DNA of 64,000 nucleotides from Mycobacterium kansasii ATCC 12478 (lineage in GTDB: Bacteria; Actinomycetota; Actinomycetes; Mycobacteriales; Mycobacteriaceae): contig NC_022663.1 of NCBI RefSeq assembly GCF_000157895.3, positions 4,650,001-4,714,000 on the forward strand, read 5' to 3'. Below are positions 39,742-47,826 of the stretch, in pieces. Each line of letters begins with the position of its first letter. Position 1 is the first letter of the stretch. The position numbers and the translations under genes are program-made. The notes below the pieces were generated by a model that was not told the DNA's origin, did not search any database, and worked only from the letters and a program-made list of their open reading frames with translations.

Positions 39742-40037
39742 ATGCCAAACACCGTGCGCATCAACACTGCCAGCGTGCAGGAGACCACGACGGGCGGAGC
39801 GTCCTGGCGGCCGGGACGACCGCCGTTATGCCCCCGGCGATAACCGGTCTGTCGTGCCAACCCAGCGCCGCCGCCGTGAGCGCCGCCGATGCCATGATGT
39901 CGGGATTCGCCGCCGCGTTGAGCGCCCGGATCACCTCCTACACGGGCAAAGTCACTGCGGCCGTTGACGGTTACACGGCGAACGAAGCCAACTCAGCAGC
40001 CGAAATGACCGCCGTAGCCCCTGTGGTGATGGTCTAA
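39742..40037 (+). pseudogene. EspC-like (DUF2580-type) small secretion-associated protein with a frameshift
   Basis: The start MPNTVRINTASVQETTTG matches the opening of EspC/DUF2580 proteins, small helical T7SS substrates of about 100 residues. The remainder is in another frame: SVLAAGTTAVMPPAITGLSC, then QPSAAAVSAADAMMSGFAAA and YTANEANSAAEMTAV. One base missing near 39796-39800 (GGGCGG run) joins the two halves into a normal 98-residue protein. It sits four bases before the next helical protein gene. Confidence 0.65.
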
Positions 40038-40040
40038 CCC

Positions 40041-41081
40041 ATGACCGCACCGCTGCCTACCCTCTCGCAGCTGTTGAACTGGCCCTACGAGCACCTCAAC
40101 GAAGCACCGGCATATTGGCAAGCCCTGGCCTCGAAGTGCTACGACGCGGTTGGTCAGGTGTGGCGCGACACGCTGAACATGGACTGGGAAGGCGAAGCCA
40201 TTACCGCGCTGCGCGCCGCAACCGGCGCCGACAAAACCATAGCCGCAAACGTATACGACCAGGTGACGCAACAGGCGTGCAAGGAAGCCCGCAGCGGGGC
40301 ATCGCAAATCCTCGATGCCCGCAACCGGCTGAAATACAAGGTGCAAGACGCCGAAGAAGCCGGGTTCAGCGTGAGTGAGGACATGTCCGTCTACGACACC
40401 CACACCACCGCCAACCCAGTCGAGCTGGCCGACCGCCAGGCGCAGGCACAGGCGTTCGCCGAAGACATCAGGTTGCGGGCGGCGAAACTGGTCACTGCGG
40501 ACACCGACGTTGCCCAGAAGGTGACCGCCACGATGGCCGGGATCGGACCCCAGGCGTTCGGGGAACCGATCAACGCCGACGACACGATCATCGGAGACAA
40601 CAAGCACAACGGGGTCCAACTCGTCGACTTCACACAAGACAACGCCGCTGGCACCAACCCACCACCATTTGCACCGTGGGACACTCCCGATGGAACACCG
40701 CCGCCGGGCACTGGCCTGAGTCCGAAGCTGCAGCAGATGCTGCTCGGCAGTAATCCAGCTAGTTTGACCGGCCAGGGTCTTGTAGAGAATATGCAGCGGT
40801 TCGTGCAGTCACTTCCCGAAAACGATCCCAGGACCGCGTGGTTACGCGGTCAGGTTGCGGATCTGCAGGCGCATGTGACGGACATCGAGTACGCCCGCAC
40901 CCATTGCACCACAAGAGATTGGATCGAACGCACCAGCCAGTTCGCCAGCGGTGTGATCGTTACCGGCTACGGCCTGCTGGCCGCAGAGACCGGGGTCGGG
41001 CTCGCTGTCGCTGGCGCCGGTGGTGTCGGCACGATCATAGCGGGCACGAATCTGCTGCGATGCCTAACGGGGAGCAAGTGA
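40041..41081 (+). CDS. T7SS-substrate-like helical protein with C-terminal membrane segment (346 aa)
   Basis: The N-terminal about 190 residues are helical, beginning TLSQLLNWPYEHLNEAPAYW and with repeated charged helices, like the N-terminal domain of mycobacterial TNT/EspB-type substrates. A Pro-rich hinge (PPPFAPWDTPDGTPPPG) follows, then a helical part with two Cys and a hydrophobic stretch VIVTGYGLLAAETGVGLAVAGAGGVGTIIAG near the end. No toxin domain is visible. It follows the EspC-like gene by four bases and overlaps the next gene (GTGA). Confidence 0.7.
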   Translation: MTAPLPTLSQLLNWPYEHLNEAPAYWQALASKCYDAVGQVWRDTLNMDWEGEAITALRAATGADKTIAANVYDQVTQQACKEARSGASQILDARNRLKYKVQDAEEAGFSVSEDMSVYDTHTTANPVELADRQAQAQAFAEDIRLRAAKLVTADTDVAQKVTATMAGIGPQAFGEPINADDTIIGDNKHNGVQLVDFTQDNAAGTNPPPFAPWDTPDGTPPPGTGLSPKLQQMLLGSNPASLTGQGLVENMQRFVQSLPENDPRTAWLRGQVADLQAHVTDIEYARTHCTTRDWIERTSQFASGVIVTGYGLLAAETGVGLAVAGAGGVGTIIAGTNLLRCLTGSK

Positions 41082-41344
41082 CGGACGTACTGGAGGCCGC
41101 GATTCTGTCTGGCGCGTTTGTGCTGGCGCTGTGGGGCGCCTGGCGCCCGCACTACCGCGTGGCGTCGTACCTCGTGGCCGGTGCTGTCACGTTAGTGCTG
41201 ATCGCGGGTCTGGTGGTCACCGGCCAGACCAACATGACTATCGTCTCGGCGTTCTTGCTGGTAGCAATGTTCGTTCCGATGACGGTCTTCAACCACCGCA
41301 GAGCTGAACGCGGGCGAAGTGGGCGAACGAAGAAGGGCATGTAG
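41078..41344 (+). CDS. Small membrane protein (88 aa)
   Basis: Three hydrophobic segments (ILSGAFVLALWGAW; YLVAGAVTLVLIAGLVV; IVSAFLLVAMFVPMTVF) and a basic tail RRAERGRSGRTKKGM. The GTG at 41078 overlaps the stop of the preceding gene with GGAG just upstream; an ATG at 41060 is possible. The coupled position after a substrate-like protein with a membrane segment suggests a partner or immunity protein. No family recognised. Confidence 0.6.
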   Translation: MTDVLEAAILSGAFVLALWGAWRPHYRVASYLVAGAVTLVLIAGLVVTGQTNMTIVSAFLLVAMFVPMTVFNHRRAERGRSGRTKKGM

Positions 41345-41414
41345 GTCAGTGGGAGAGTCACACCGACAGCGGACGGGCCAGCTCATCATCAACCCATCCG
41401 CTTGAACACCATCA

Positions 41415-41945
41415 ATGTCGGTGGGCGCTGTCATGCTCACATGCATGACGACTCTGGCTCCGTCAGTGCTGCAACCCTCCTTCTGGCTGGTCGCCGGCTT
41501 AGCCTGGCCAGACGATCAGCCGAGCGTGGCCGAATCCGCTGTCGCCGTTGCCCCGGACGCCTTCCAAGTTCAGCTGCTCAGTACGCCGACGCGCCAGGTA
41601 TTTGACGTCGCACGCTACTTCGCGAGCCACGGCCAACACCGTGTTGTATTCCTCGCTGAGCTGACTCGCTGGCTCGACCACTTCGGACACACGTGGGCAT
41701 CGCACGGAATCGACTTTGATCAGGCCCTTTACGACATCACCGAAGTCTTACCCGGGATCTATCTGGCACTTGACCGTCGCTCGTACTGCATTGTCTGCGA
41801 CGCCTCCCGTGAAGGCATGGTCATCCATTACCCCGACGGCCGAGAACAGCTCACAGAAGCCGACCGCAACACCACCCGGCTCGCGCTAACTCAGACCATC
41901 ACCGAAGGCTGGCCAGCCTACATCCAGTCGCTCCAAGCCGATTAA
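41415..41945 (+). CDS. Hypothetical protein (176 aa)
   Basis: No family recognised. The body from about residue 45 is well-formed soluble protein sequence (TPTRQVFDVARYFASHGQHRVV, then a Trp/His-rich middle). Internal ATGs at residues 7 and 11 may be the true start, since the first residues are not typical. No signal peptide. It follows the membrane protein by 70 bases on the same strand and ends 35 bases from the end of a convergent operon. Confidence 0.5.
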   Translation: MSVGAVMLTCMTTLAPSVLQPSFWLVAGLAWPDDQPSVAESAVAVAPDAFQVQLLSTPTRQVFDVARYFASHGQHRVVFLAELTRWLDHFGHTWASHGIDFDQALYDITEVLPGIYLALDRRSYCIVCDASREGMVIHYPDGREQLTEADRNTTRLALTQTITEGWPAYIQSLQAD

Positions 41946-41979
41946 CGTCGATGCGCGGGGGCAGGCCCCTAACCCTAAC

Positions 41980-42288
41980 CTAACCACCATCCACGGCCTG
42001 CCGAATCGCCTGGCTCACATCGTATTGCGGGTCGCACAGTAGTGCGGCCACTGACCGCACCCATCTCATCCCCGCACCATTGCCGCGGGGCGACCCCGCG
42101 AACAGCAATGCCGCGAGCCCGTCGACCGCCAGCAGGCCCGCCAGCCACAGTTCATCGCTACCTGCAGGCCGTGCATTGCGCATGCGGCTCGCTAAAGAGG
42201 CCGCGTCTTCATATGAGCAGACCTCGATGCTATCTACGACGTCATTGCGAATCCTATTGCACACCAGATGGTTTCCGTCCTCCCTCAT
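41980..42288 (-). CDS. Hypothetical protein, last gene of the island's minus-strand operon (102 aa)
   Basis: Small helical protein with no family recognised; its middle (DELWLAGLLAVDGLAALLFAG) is hydrophobic but probably soluble. The ATG overlaps the stop of the preceding gene by three bases (ATGA), so it is translationally coupled to the large secretion-type operon starting at 46384. Confidence 0.55.
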   Translation of the reverse strand: MREDGNHLVCNRIRNDVVDSIEVCSYEDAASLASRMRNARPAGSDELWLAGLLAVDGLAALLFAGSPRGNGAGMRWVRSVAALLCDPQYDVSQAIRQAVDGG

Positions 42289-43112
42289 CGGGAGAGCAGC
42301 CAGTAGGACGGCAAGGGATAAGGTGGCCGGCCGGCGTCGGCCTCGCGAGCCAGGCGCTCGATACGGGCCAGTTCATCGGCCCGGTCACCCGCGAACCGCC
42401 ACCGCCGCACCCGATCCCGATGCCGCCCCACCCAATCCACGTCATCGCCACCCGCCGCACACCCCGCGTCATAACGCAACGCGCAGTCGTCGAGCTCCTG
42501 CCGCAGCATATGCGCGGAAAAGCCCACATTCCAGGGCCCTTTAACGTCGGTACCGCGCTCTGGCCAGCGCCCCGAGTGTGCTCTGTCCAGCAACGATTCC
42601 CACTCGTCGTCGGTTGCATCGACCACCTGAAATCCGGCCCACCGCGACACCGACGACCGATCAGCTACTTGGGTTTCGCGCAGCCACATCAGCGTGTCCG
42701 CCCGCCAGGCACCCAGCACGGCACCCCACGGCAGACCCAGCGCCTCGGCGGCGCCCGGCTCCCACACCCGAGGACCGCCCGCAAGTACCTTCCACCACAC
42801 CCAGATTCGGCGGTCACGGCCCGATGTCAGCGCGTCGCGCAGGCCGCGCTCCCGCCAATTCGCGGGCAGCGAGCCAAGCCGGGCCTGGCCCAACACCAGA
42901 CGTAATGTTGTGGCTACGAGCAGCCGGTCAGCCGTCGCGTCGCGCGCGGCCGCCCGCTCCCTGCACGCCCGCCGGTTCCAGCCCACGGGCTCGGCCGGCA
43001 GATCCGGCAACTGCGGCCGAGACTCGCGAGGTCCCAACGGCGGCAGCTCCGACAACCGCGATAACGGCGCCAACGGATCGCCACCGGGAGCGACGAATCC
43101 CGCATCACTCAC
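42285..43112 (-). CDS. Hypothetical protein of secretion-associated operon (275 aa)
   Basis: Arg/Trp-rich soluble protein with no known motif. A proline-rich N-terminal part (LSELPPLGPRESRPQLPDLP) precedes an alpha-rich domain with conserved-looking tryptophans (IWVWWKVLAGGPRVWEPG). The GTG at 43112 overlaps the stop of the upstream gene (GTGA). A longer frame upstream would overlap that gene and is not used. Its place behind a long substrate-like protein recalls chaperone genes in ESX loci; that is inference only. Confidence 0.55.
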   Translation of the reverse strand: MSDAGFVAPGGDPLAPLSRLSELPPLGPRESRPQLPDLPAEPVGWNRRACRERAAARDATADRLLVATTLRLVLGQARLGSLPANWRERGLRDALTSGRDRRIWVWWKVLAGGPRVWEPGAAEALGLPWGAVLGAWRADTLMWLRETQVADRSSVSRWAGFQVVDATDDEWESLLDRAHSGRWPERGTDVKGPWNVGFSAHMLRQELDDCALRYDAGCAAGGDDVDWVGRHRDRVRRWRFAGDRADELARIERLAREADAGRPPYPLPSYWLLSR

Positions 43113-45529
43113 GGCCGTCGTCGCTCTTGGGCGAGGTGCTGCTCCATGGCGGCGATCGTCGTCACGACCGTGGCTCCGAAGCCGGCTCTGATCCCGCAAT
43201 AGGCGATTTCAGCCAACCGCGGCGGTTCGGCTTTCCAACATTGGATCAGCTCGATCATCCGCCCCATCCGGTAATAATGGGTGTACCAAAGGGTGATGGC
43301 CCGGGTCACGTCCGAATCGTCGTTGTCGCGGGGGGCGTGCTGGTCGGGCCACATCGCGGCGCCCCCGTGGCGCTGGGCGGCCGCCCGATCGTAGGCGCCC
43401 CACATCGTCGCCGTGGCGGCCCCGCCGCTGACCGCCTCCAGCATCTGCCCGTCAGCCTGTTCCACCAGCAGCGCACCAGTATCATCAGGCTTCATCGCCT
43501 CCTCAAACACGATGCGCGTCAAGGTCGCCGCCGCCCACGCCGATATGTTGCCCCCGCGATCCAGACCGTTGACCCGCTGGTATAGCCCCGGGTCGATCAC
43601 GGCGAGCCGATGCTGTTGGGCCGCATCCAATTTCGGCGCCACATTTACGAGCCGCAGCGCATCACGGTGATCTATCGCGGCGAAATCACCGGCAAAGTCA
43701 TGTGGCGGGTCGGTCCACATCTCCGTGGTAGCCAGAGCTGAAACGGATGCGTCTGCAACGACTTTAGTCAAGCGGTCGGCGTAGTCGGCGACTATTTTCG
43801 ACGGGAACTGACAGCCCATCCACACATCAGCCCAGCCGAGCGGCAGCGCGGGGTCACTAACCGCCAGGCGCACCGTGCTCGGCAAATACACCGTCGTGGG
43901 CAGATAGGCGCCGCCGCCAACGTTGTTGGCCACCGCAATGTGCGTACCGACCGGGGATCTGAGCACCACCACCGCCCACAACACCAGCATCTTCGATGCC
44001 TCGCTACCATGCGCCAGCTCACCCAAAATCCGTTGTGCGGTCACCAAATCCGGATTGACATCACTCGACGAACCGGCAAGTGCTGACATCGGGCCCGACG
44101 AACCCGGATTACCTGTCAGCATGGGCGGCGCACCGGGGCCACCACCGGTGGGGCCGGAACCGCCGCCGGCGCCTGCCCCGGCCGTGCTACTGCCACCCGC
44201 CGGCGACGTCGGCGAGCTCGGTACACCGCTGCCGGCACCAGCGGCTCCCGCACCCGGCGGGCTGTAGGGCGCCAACGGCGATGCGGTCATCCCAGGCGGG
44301 GGCATCATCCCTCCACCACCGGCGATCGGTGCGCTGCCCGCGCCGTGGCCGCCTGATACACCGGCTGAATCCACGGGTTGGGCGGTCCAACCCGATCCTG
44401 GTCCGACGCCCGCCGGACCCATCCCCGGACCTGCCGCACTCGGCGCGGCCACCGGCGGCTGGGTTGATGCCATGGGCTGTTGCGGTTGCGCCGGAGGGGT
44501 CGCCGAGGCTGTCATTCCACTCGTAGCGCCCATACCCGATGCCAGACCCGATTGGAAACTCGATCCAGAGTTGGCGAGGGGTGCCGCCGACGCCGGCGAG
44601 ACAGCTCCTGCAGAGGGAGCCGCCGAGGCCGGCACGGTCCCCGAACCCAGCTGCGACGGAAAACCAGATGCCAACGATGGAGAACCGGATCCCAAGCTCG
44701 GCATACGACCCCCACCACCGCCTGAGCCACCACCGGAACCAAGCGGTGATGCAGGTAAAGGCGGGGTCATGCCGGGGCCATTCGGACTCGGACCCCACTT
44801 ACCGCCTTGCGTCAGCGGACTGGGATCAGGCCCCGTCAAGGCCCATTTATCGTGTTGGTCACCGCCGTTGCCTTCCGCTGCGGCGCCATCCAAACCAGCA
44901 TCGCCGTCCTCGGACCACTTAGCCGAACTTCCCTCGGCCGGCTGGGATGACCCGGACCATTTGTCGTGCTTCTGTTTTCCGCCTGGCGGCTTGGGTTTTG
45001 GGCCTTCGGATGGCGCGGGGCCAAGAGGTAGCGGTGCTTCAAAGTTCACTGCCTTAATATGGCCCTCGGCGTTGGCCGCGTGCTCGTCGACGATGGTGTC
45101 CGCCTCGCCTGCAGCGGCCGCCAAAATTGATTGCGCCGCAACATGATCGCCGCGGTCGAGTGCCGCCTGGAACGCCGGTTCCTTGTCGTCGATTAGGTCC
45201 TGCAGCATCGTCTGCAGGCGCCGCAGCTCTCCGACCGCGTTCGTCACCGCGTCGGCGGCGGGCCCGTACAGGTCCTCGTGTGCTTCCCACAACTTTCGGT
45301 TGCCGTCGTGCGCCGCCAGGGCCGCATCGCCGGCCTGGCCCTGCAGCGCCGATTGCAGCCGCTGACGAAAGTGGGAGTGTCGATCTAATGCCGCACCCAG
45401 GAGTCGGCGCTGCTCCGCTAGCGCTCCACCGGACGACTCCAGTGCGGTGAGCGTCGAGGAACTCGGGAATCGGCCGGCTTTGATTGTCACGGCCAGCACG
45501 CTCTCAGATCCGATCCCATTCGCATCCAT
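43109..45529 (-). CDS. Long T7SS-associated protein: helical N-domain, Gly/Pro/Ser linker, globular C-domain (806 aa)
   Basis: Residues 1-165 form an alpha-helical hairpin-like domain (GALAEQRRLLGAALDRHSHF, ELRRLQTMLQDLIDD). About 170-505 is low-complexity Gly/Pro/Ser/Ala, with repeats of KHDKW/QHDKW. About 510-806 is a compact domain containing RILGELAHGSEASKMLVLWA and GGAYLPTTVYLP. The C-domain reminds me of DUF5631/DUF5632 proteins such as Rv3899c near ESX-2, recalled rather than searched. It lies three bases after the membrane-anchored gene upstream. Likely a secreted or surface protein of a T7SS-type system. Confidence 0.65.
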   Translation of the reverse strand: MDANGIGSESVLAVTIKAGRFPSSSTLTALESSGGALAEQRRLLGAALDRHSHFRQRLQSALQGQAGDAALAAHDGNRKLWEAHEDLYGPAADAVTNAVGELRRLQTMLQDLIDDKEPAFQAALDRGDHVAAQSILAAAAGEADTIVDEHAANAEGHIKAVNFEAPLPLGPAPSEGPKPKPPGGKQKHDKWSGSSQPAEGSSAKWSEDGDAGLDGAAAEGNGGDQHDKWALTGPDPSPLTQGGKWGPSPNGPGMTPPLPASPLGSGGGSGGGGGRMPSLGSGSPSLASGFPSQLGSGTVPASAAPSAGAVSPASAAPLANSGSSFQSGLASGMGATSGMTASATPPAQPQQPMASTQPPVAAPSAAGPGMGPAGVGPGSGWTAQPVDSAGVSGGHGAGSAPIAGGGGMMPPPGMTASPLAPYSPPGAGAAGAGSGVPSSPTSPAGGSSTAGAGAGGGSGPTGGGPGAPPMLTGNPGSSGPMSALAGSSSDVNPDLVTAQRILGELAHGSEASKMLVLWAVVVLRSPVGTHIAVANNVGGGAYLPTTVYLPSTVRLAVSDPALPLGWADVWMGCQFPSKIVADYADRLTKVVADASVSALATTEMWTDPPHDFAGDFAAIDHRDALRLVNVAPKLDAAQQHRLAVIDPGLYQRVNGLDRGGNISAWAAATLTRIVFEEAMKPDDTGALLVEQADGQMLEAVSGGAATATMWGAYDRAAAQRHGGAAMWPDQHAPRDNDDSDVTRAITLWYTHYYRMGRMIELIQCWKAEPPRLAEIAYCGIRAGFGATVVTTIAAMEQHLAQERRRP

Positions 45530-45532
45530 CGA

Positions 45533-46093
45533 TCACCCCTGGTACTGATGGCATAACGACCACACGCGGTCGTCCGCCGCGTTCGCCGCGTCAGGCGTCC
45601 AACTGTTCGGGAGCTGTATCGCACCCTGTGCTGACTCACGGCTAACCATGGCCGCACGGTCGCGATACAACCGCAATGAGTCACCTATTGCCGTCCGTAT
45701 AGCATGGTCTGCAAATCCGTTGTCGCGCAAAGCATCAGCTATATAGTTTGCTGCCGGACCAATGTCGGCGGCGGTTTTGGGCGGCGACGGCAGCATCGCA
45801 TAGCCCGCTGCAAACCGCGTACACAAGTCGATCGTTTGGGTGCGGATCTGCTCGGGCGAGGGTGACGGAGGCGCGGCAGTGCTCGATTCAGCAGCGCGAC
45901 CACCGGGCGCAGAACTGATGTGTGCTCCGACGATCACGCCAGCGATGCCGGCACCGAAGACGCTGACCACGACTGCCGCAATCAACCCAGCGCGTCGCAC
46001 ACCAGACGGTCGGCGAACATTCGGGGGTACGCCGGCCTGTGCGTACGCCGGCGGGCCGGGGGGATACGTCGGCGGCTGCCACGGTGTGGACAT
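45533..46093 (-). CDS. Membrane-anchored protein with proline-rich N-terminus (186 aa)
   Basis: A short cytosolic Pro/Tyr-rich tail (PWQPPTYPPGPPAYAQAG) is followed by one transmembrane helix (AGLIAAVVVSVFGAGIAGVIVGA, about residues 36-58), a Ser/Pro spacer and an extracytoplasmic helical domain with two cysteines (DLCTRFAAGY and SLCHQYQG) that could form a disulfide. The ATG at 46093 starts one base after the stop of the preceding small gene. This architecture is common beside ESX genes. Function unknown. Confidence 0.65.
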   Translation of the reverse strand: MSTPWQPPTYPPGPPAYAQAGVPPNVRRPSGVRRAGLIAAVVVSVFGAGIAGVIVGAHISSAPGGRAAESSTAAPPSPSPEQIRTQTIDLCTRFAAGYAMLPSPPKTAADIGPAANYIADALRDNGFADHAIRTAIGDSLRLYRDRAAMVSRESAQGAIQLPNSWTPDAANAADDRVWSLCHQYQG

Positions 46094-46094
46094 A

Positions 46095-46384
46095 TCACGT
46101 CGCCTGACTCGCGGCGATCCCGGCGGCACCGGCATCGTCGGCGTTGGTCAAGATGACCGAGGTTGCGGTTGTCGCCGCGTGTAATGCCGTAGCCATGGAC
46201 TCCGGTGCTCCCCCATCGCATGGTGCTCGACGGGCCAGTCGGCCATGCCCGCGAGGACGGCCGCAGTCGCCGCGTCGTCGGCCGCCAGCGGCGGCGCGAA
46301 CGCCACTGCGGACGGGACAGATGCCCGCCACGCGTTCATAGTCGCCGCCACGTCGTCGGCCTCCTCGTGGATCGCGTCCGTCAT
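46095..46384 (-). pseudogene. Small helical T7SS-type protein with a frameshift at a G-run
   Basis: The first frame gives MTDAIHEEADDVAATMNAWR, then SAVAFAPPLAADDAATAAVL to EHHAMG. The second gives APESMATALHAATTATSVIL and NADDAGAAGIAASQAT. Adding one G in the G5 run at about 46211-46215 would make one protein of about 96 residues, with the size and helical pattern of EspC/WXG-type proteins. It heads the operon containing the membrane-anchored and long secretion-type proteins. Confidence 0.6.
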
Positions 46385-46475
46385 CGCTGCCCTCCCTGCT
46401 TTATCGAATGTTCACTAGTTGCGTTGTGTTGCTCTTTTTGTTCAGTTCTCCGGTGGCGCAACCGTTTTGGATACC

Positions 46476-46721
46476 TTACCGCTGAACAGCGACAGATTCG
46501 GCAGCCTTGAGTTGCCGGTAGGCCGTCGAGCGTCCGACGCCGAGCAGCTGCGCGATTTCCCACACCGGCATGCCTTGTGCTTGTAGCTCCCGGGCATGCG
46601 TCAACCGGGATCCCGACAGCGCTTGCGGGCGACCCCCGACCCGGCCGCGGTTCCGGGCTGCAGCGAGGCCGGCCATGGTTCGCTCATGGGGAAAACGCCG
46701 GCCAGGGATGCACCACCACAA
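46476..46721 (-). pseudogene. C-terminal fragment of a serine recombinase (resolvase/invertase)
   Basis: From about 46685 the frame reads ERTMAGLAAARNRGRVGGRP then a helix-turn-helix, ELQAQGMPVWEIAQLLGVGRSTAYRQL. This is the hinge and DNA-binding end of Tn3/Hin-type serine recombinases. The catalytic N-terminal domain is absent; the first 12 codons are unrelated. Remnant of a mobile element. Confidence 0.75.
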
Positions 46722-46732
46722 CCTGCTAACAG

Positions 46733-46990
46733 CTACCGGGTCAGGGCCGCGGCGCGCATCGCCTCACTAGACACCGTCGTCGCGACGGCCACCGACTGGG
46801 CATCAGAAAACACCCCGCGCGCCGCGGCATGCTCACCAGCGGTGCTCACATACGCTGCGCCCACCGCGGCCAGCGCCGCCGTGAACGCCGCCGAATCAGC
46901 ATCCTCGCCCATCGGCGCCACCGCCGATAACGTCGGTGCAGCCGCGGCCACCCCAGCACCCAGCCTCGCAGCCAACCCCGCCTGCGTCAT
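46733..46990 (-). CDS. PE-like small helical protein (85 aa)
   Basis: Residues MTQAGLAARLGAGVAAAAPT and AFTAALAAVGAAYVSTAGEH resemble the two-helix PE domain secreted by ESX systems, with a Tyr-containing turn (AYVSTAGE) near the expected YxxxD/E position but with altered spacing. The ATG at 46990 is preferred to one at 47023. It is next to the resolvase remnant; whether it is expressed or degenerate is unclear. Confidence 0.45.
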   Translation of the reverse strand: MTQAGLAARLGAGVAAAAPTLSAVAPMGEDADSAAFTAALAAVGAAYVSTAGEHAAARGVFSDAQSVAVATTVSSEAMRAAALTR

Positions 46991-47339
46991 CCGAAGCCCA
47001 CACCACCGCCGGCTCCACCGCAAACACCATCACCCAGGACCTCCGACTCACACCCCGCAGACAATCACCGACCCACCCTAATCCGGTCCCACCACCCTCG
47101 TACTCCATCAAACTCATACGCACCCGCGCCCAACGCATCACCACCCAACGCCGCCACAACCGCACCGCCCGCCTAAGCCAGCGCGCCGAGTCCGCCGGAA
47201 ATCCCGGACCCCACCCGACGACGAACCCCCACCGTTCTGACGCGGGACTACCTCGAAGGCCGAGACTCAAGGACGCCATCGGCTATGAATTGGCCGGTGG
47301 CACTTCTCTCTCGATGCCATTTCGTCGAGTATTGGCGGC
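46991..47339. other. 349-base right border of the island, no supported gene
   Basis: The + strand here is strikingly poor in G and rich in C and A (47020-47170 especially). Open frames on both strands are low-complexity and not convincing. The ATG of the TrkA-C gene at 47340 marks the return to backbone. Confidence 0.5.
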
Positions 47340-47822
47340 ATGGATGTCAAGGAAGTGCTGCTGCCGGGCGTCGGTCTGCGGTACGAGTTCATCAGCCACA
47401 AGGGTGAGCGGATCGGCATCATTGCCCGGCGCACCGGCGAATTCGACATCGTCCTGTACACCGCCGAGGACCCTGACGAATGCCGGCCGGTCTTCCGCCT
47501 CAACGGCGAAGAGGCCGACACCGTGGCCGCGATTCTCGGTGCACCGAGAATCGCCGAGCGGTTCACCGAGCTGACCCGCGAGGTGCCCGGGCTCGAGGCG
47601 GGTCAGATCTCGATCGAGCCCGAGAGTCCGTTCGTCGGCCGGCCGCTGGGCAACACCCGCGCCCGCACCCGCACCGGCGCCTCGATCGTCGCGATCGTCC
47701 GCGGCGACGACGTGGTCGCTTCGCCCGGCCCCGCGGAAACGCTGCGGGCGCGCGACGTCCTGATTGTGATCGGCACCGAAGAGGGCATTGTCGGAGTCCG
47801 GCAGATCGTCAACCAAGGCTGA
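47340..47822 (+). CDS. TrkA-C domain potassium-transport regulator, Rv3237c-like (160 aa)
   Basis: The N-terminal half (MDVKEVLLPGVGLRYEFISH) is a small beta domain and the C-terminal half a RCK/TrkA-C domain (GQISIEPESPFVGRPLGNTR, then SIVAIVRGDDVV). It binds ligands to gate a partner cation transporter. Its stop is four bases before the antiporter GTG, as in other mycobacteria, so the two probably form one two-component transporter. Confidence 0.88.
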   Translation: MDVKEVLLPGVGLRYEFISHKGERIGIIARRTGEFDIVLYTAEDPDECRPVFRLNGEEADTVAAILGAPRIAERFTELTREVPGLEAGQISIEPESPFVGRPLGNTRARTRTGASIVAIVRGDDVVASPGPAETLRARDVLIVIGTEEGIVGVRQIVNQG

Positions 47823-47826
47823 GCCG

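Noticed and set aside
46896..47279. Minus-strand frame of 127 codons at the right border
   Set aside because: Trp/Gly/Arg-rich with no family feature; reflects the G-poor complementary strand rather than a gene.
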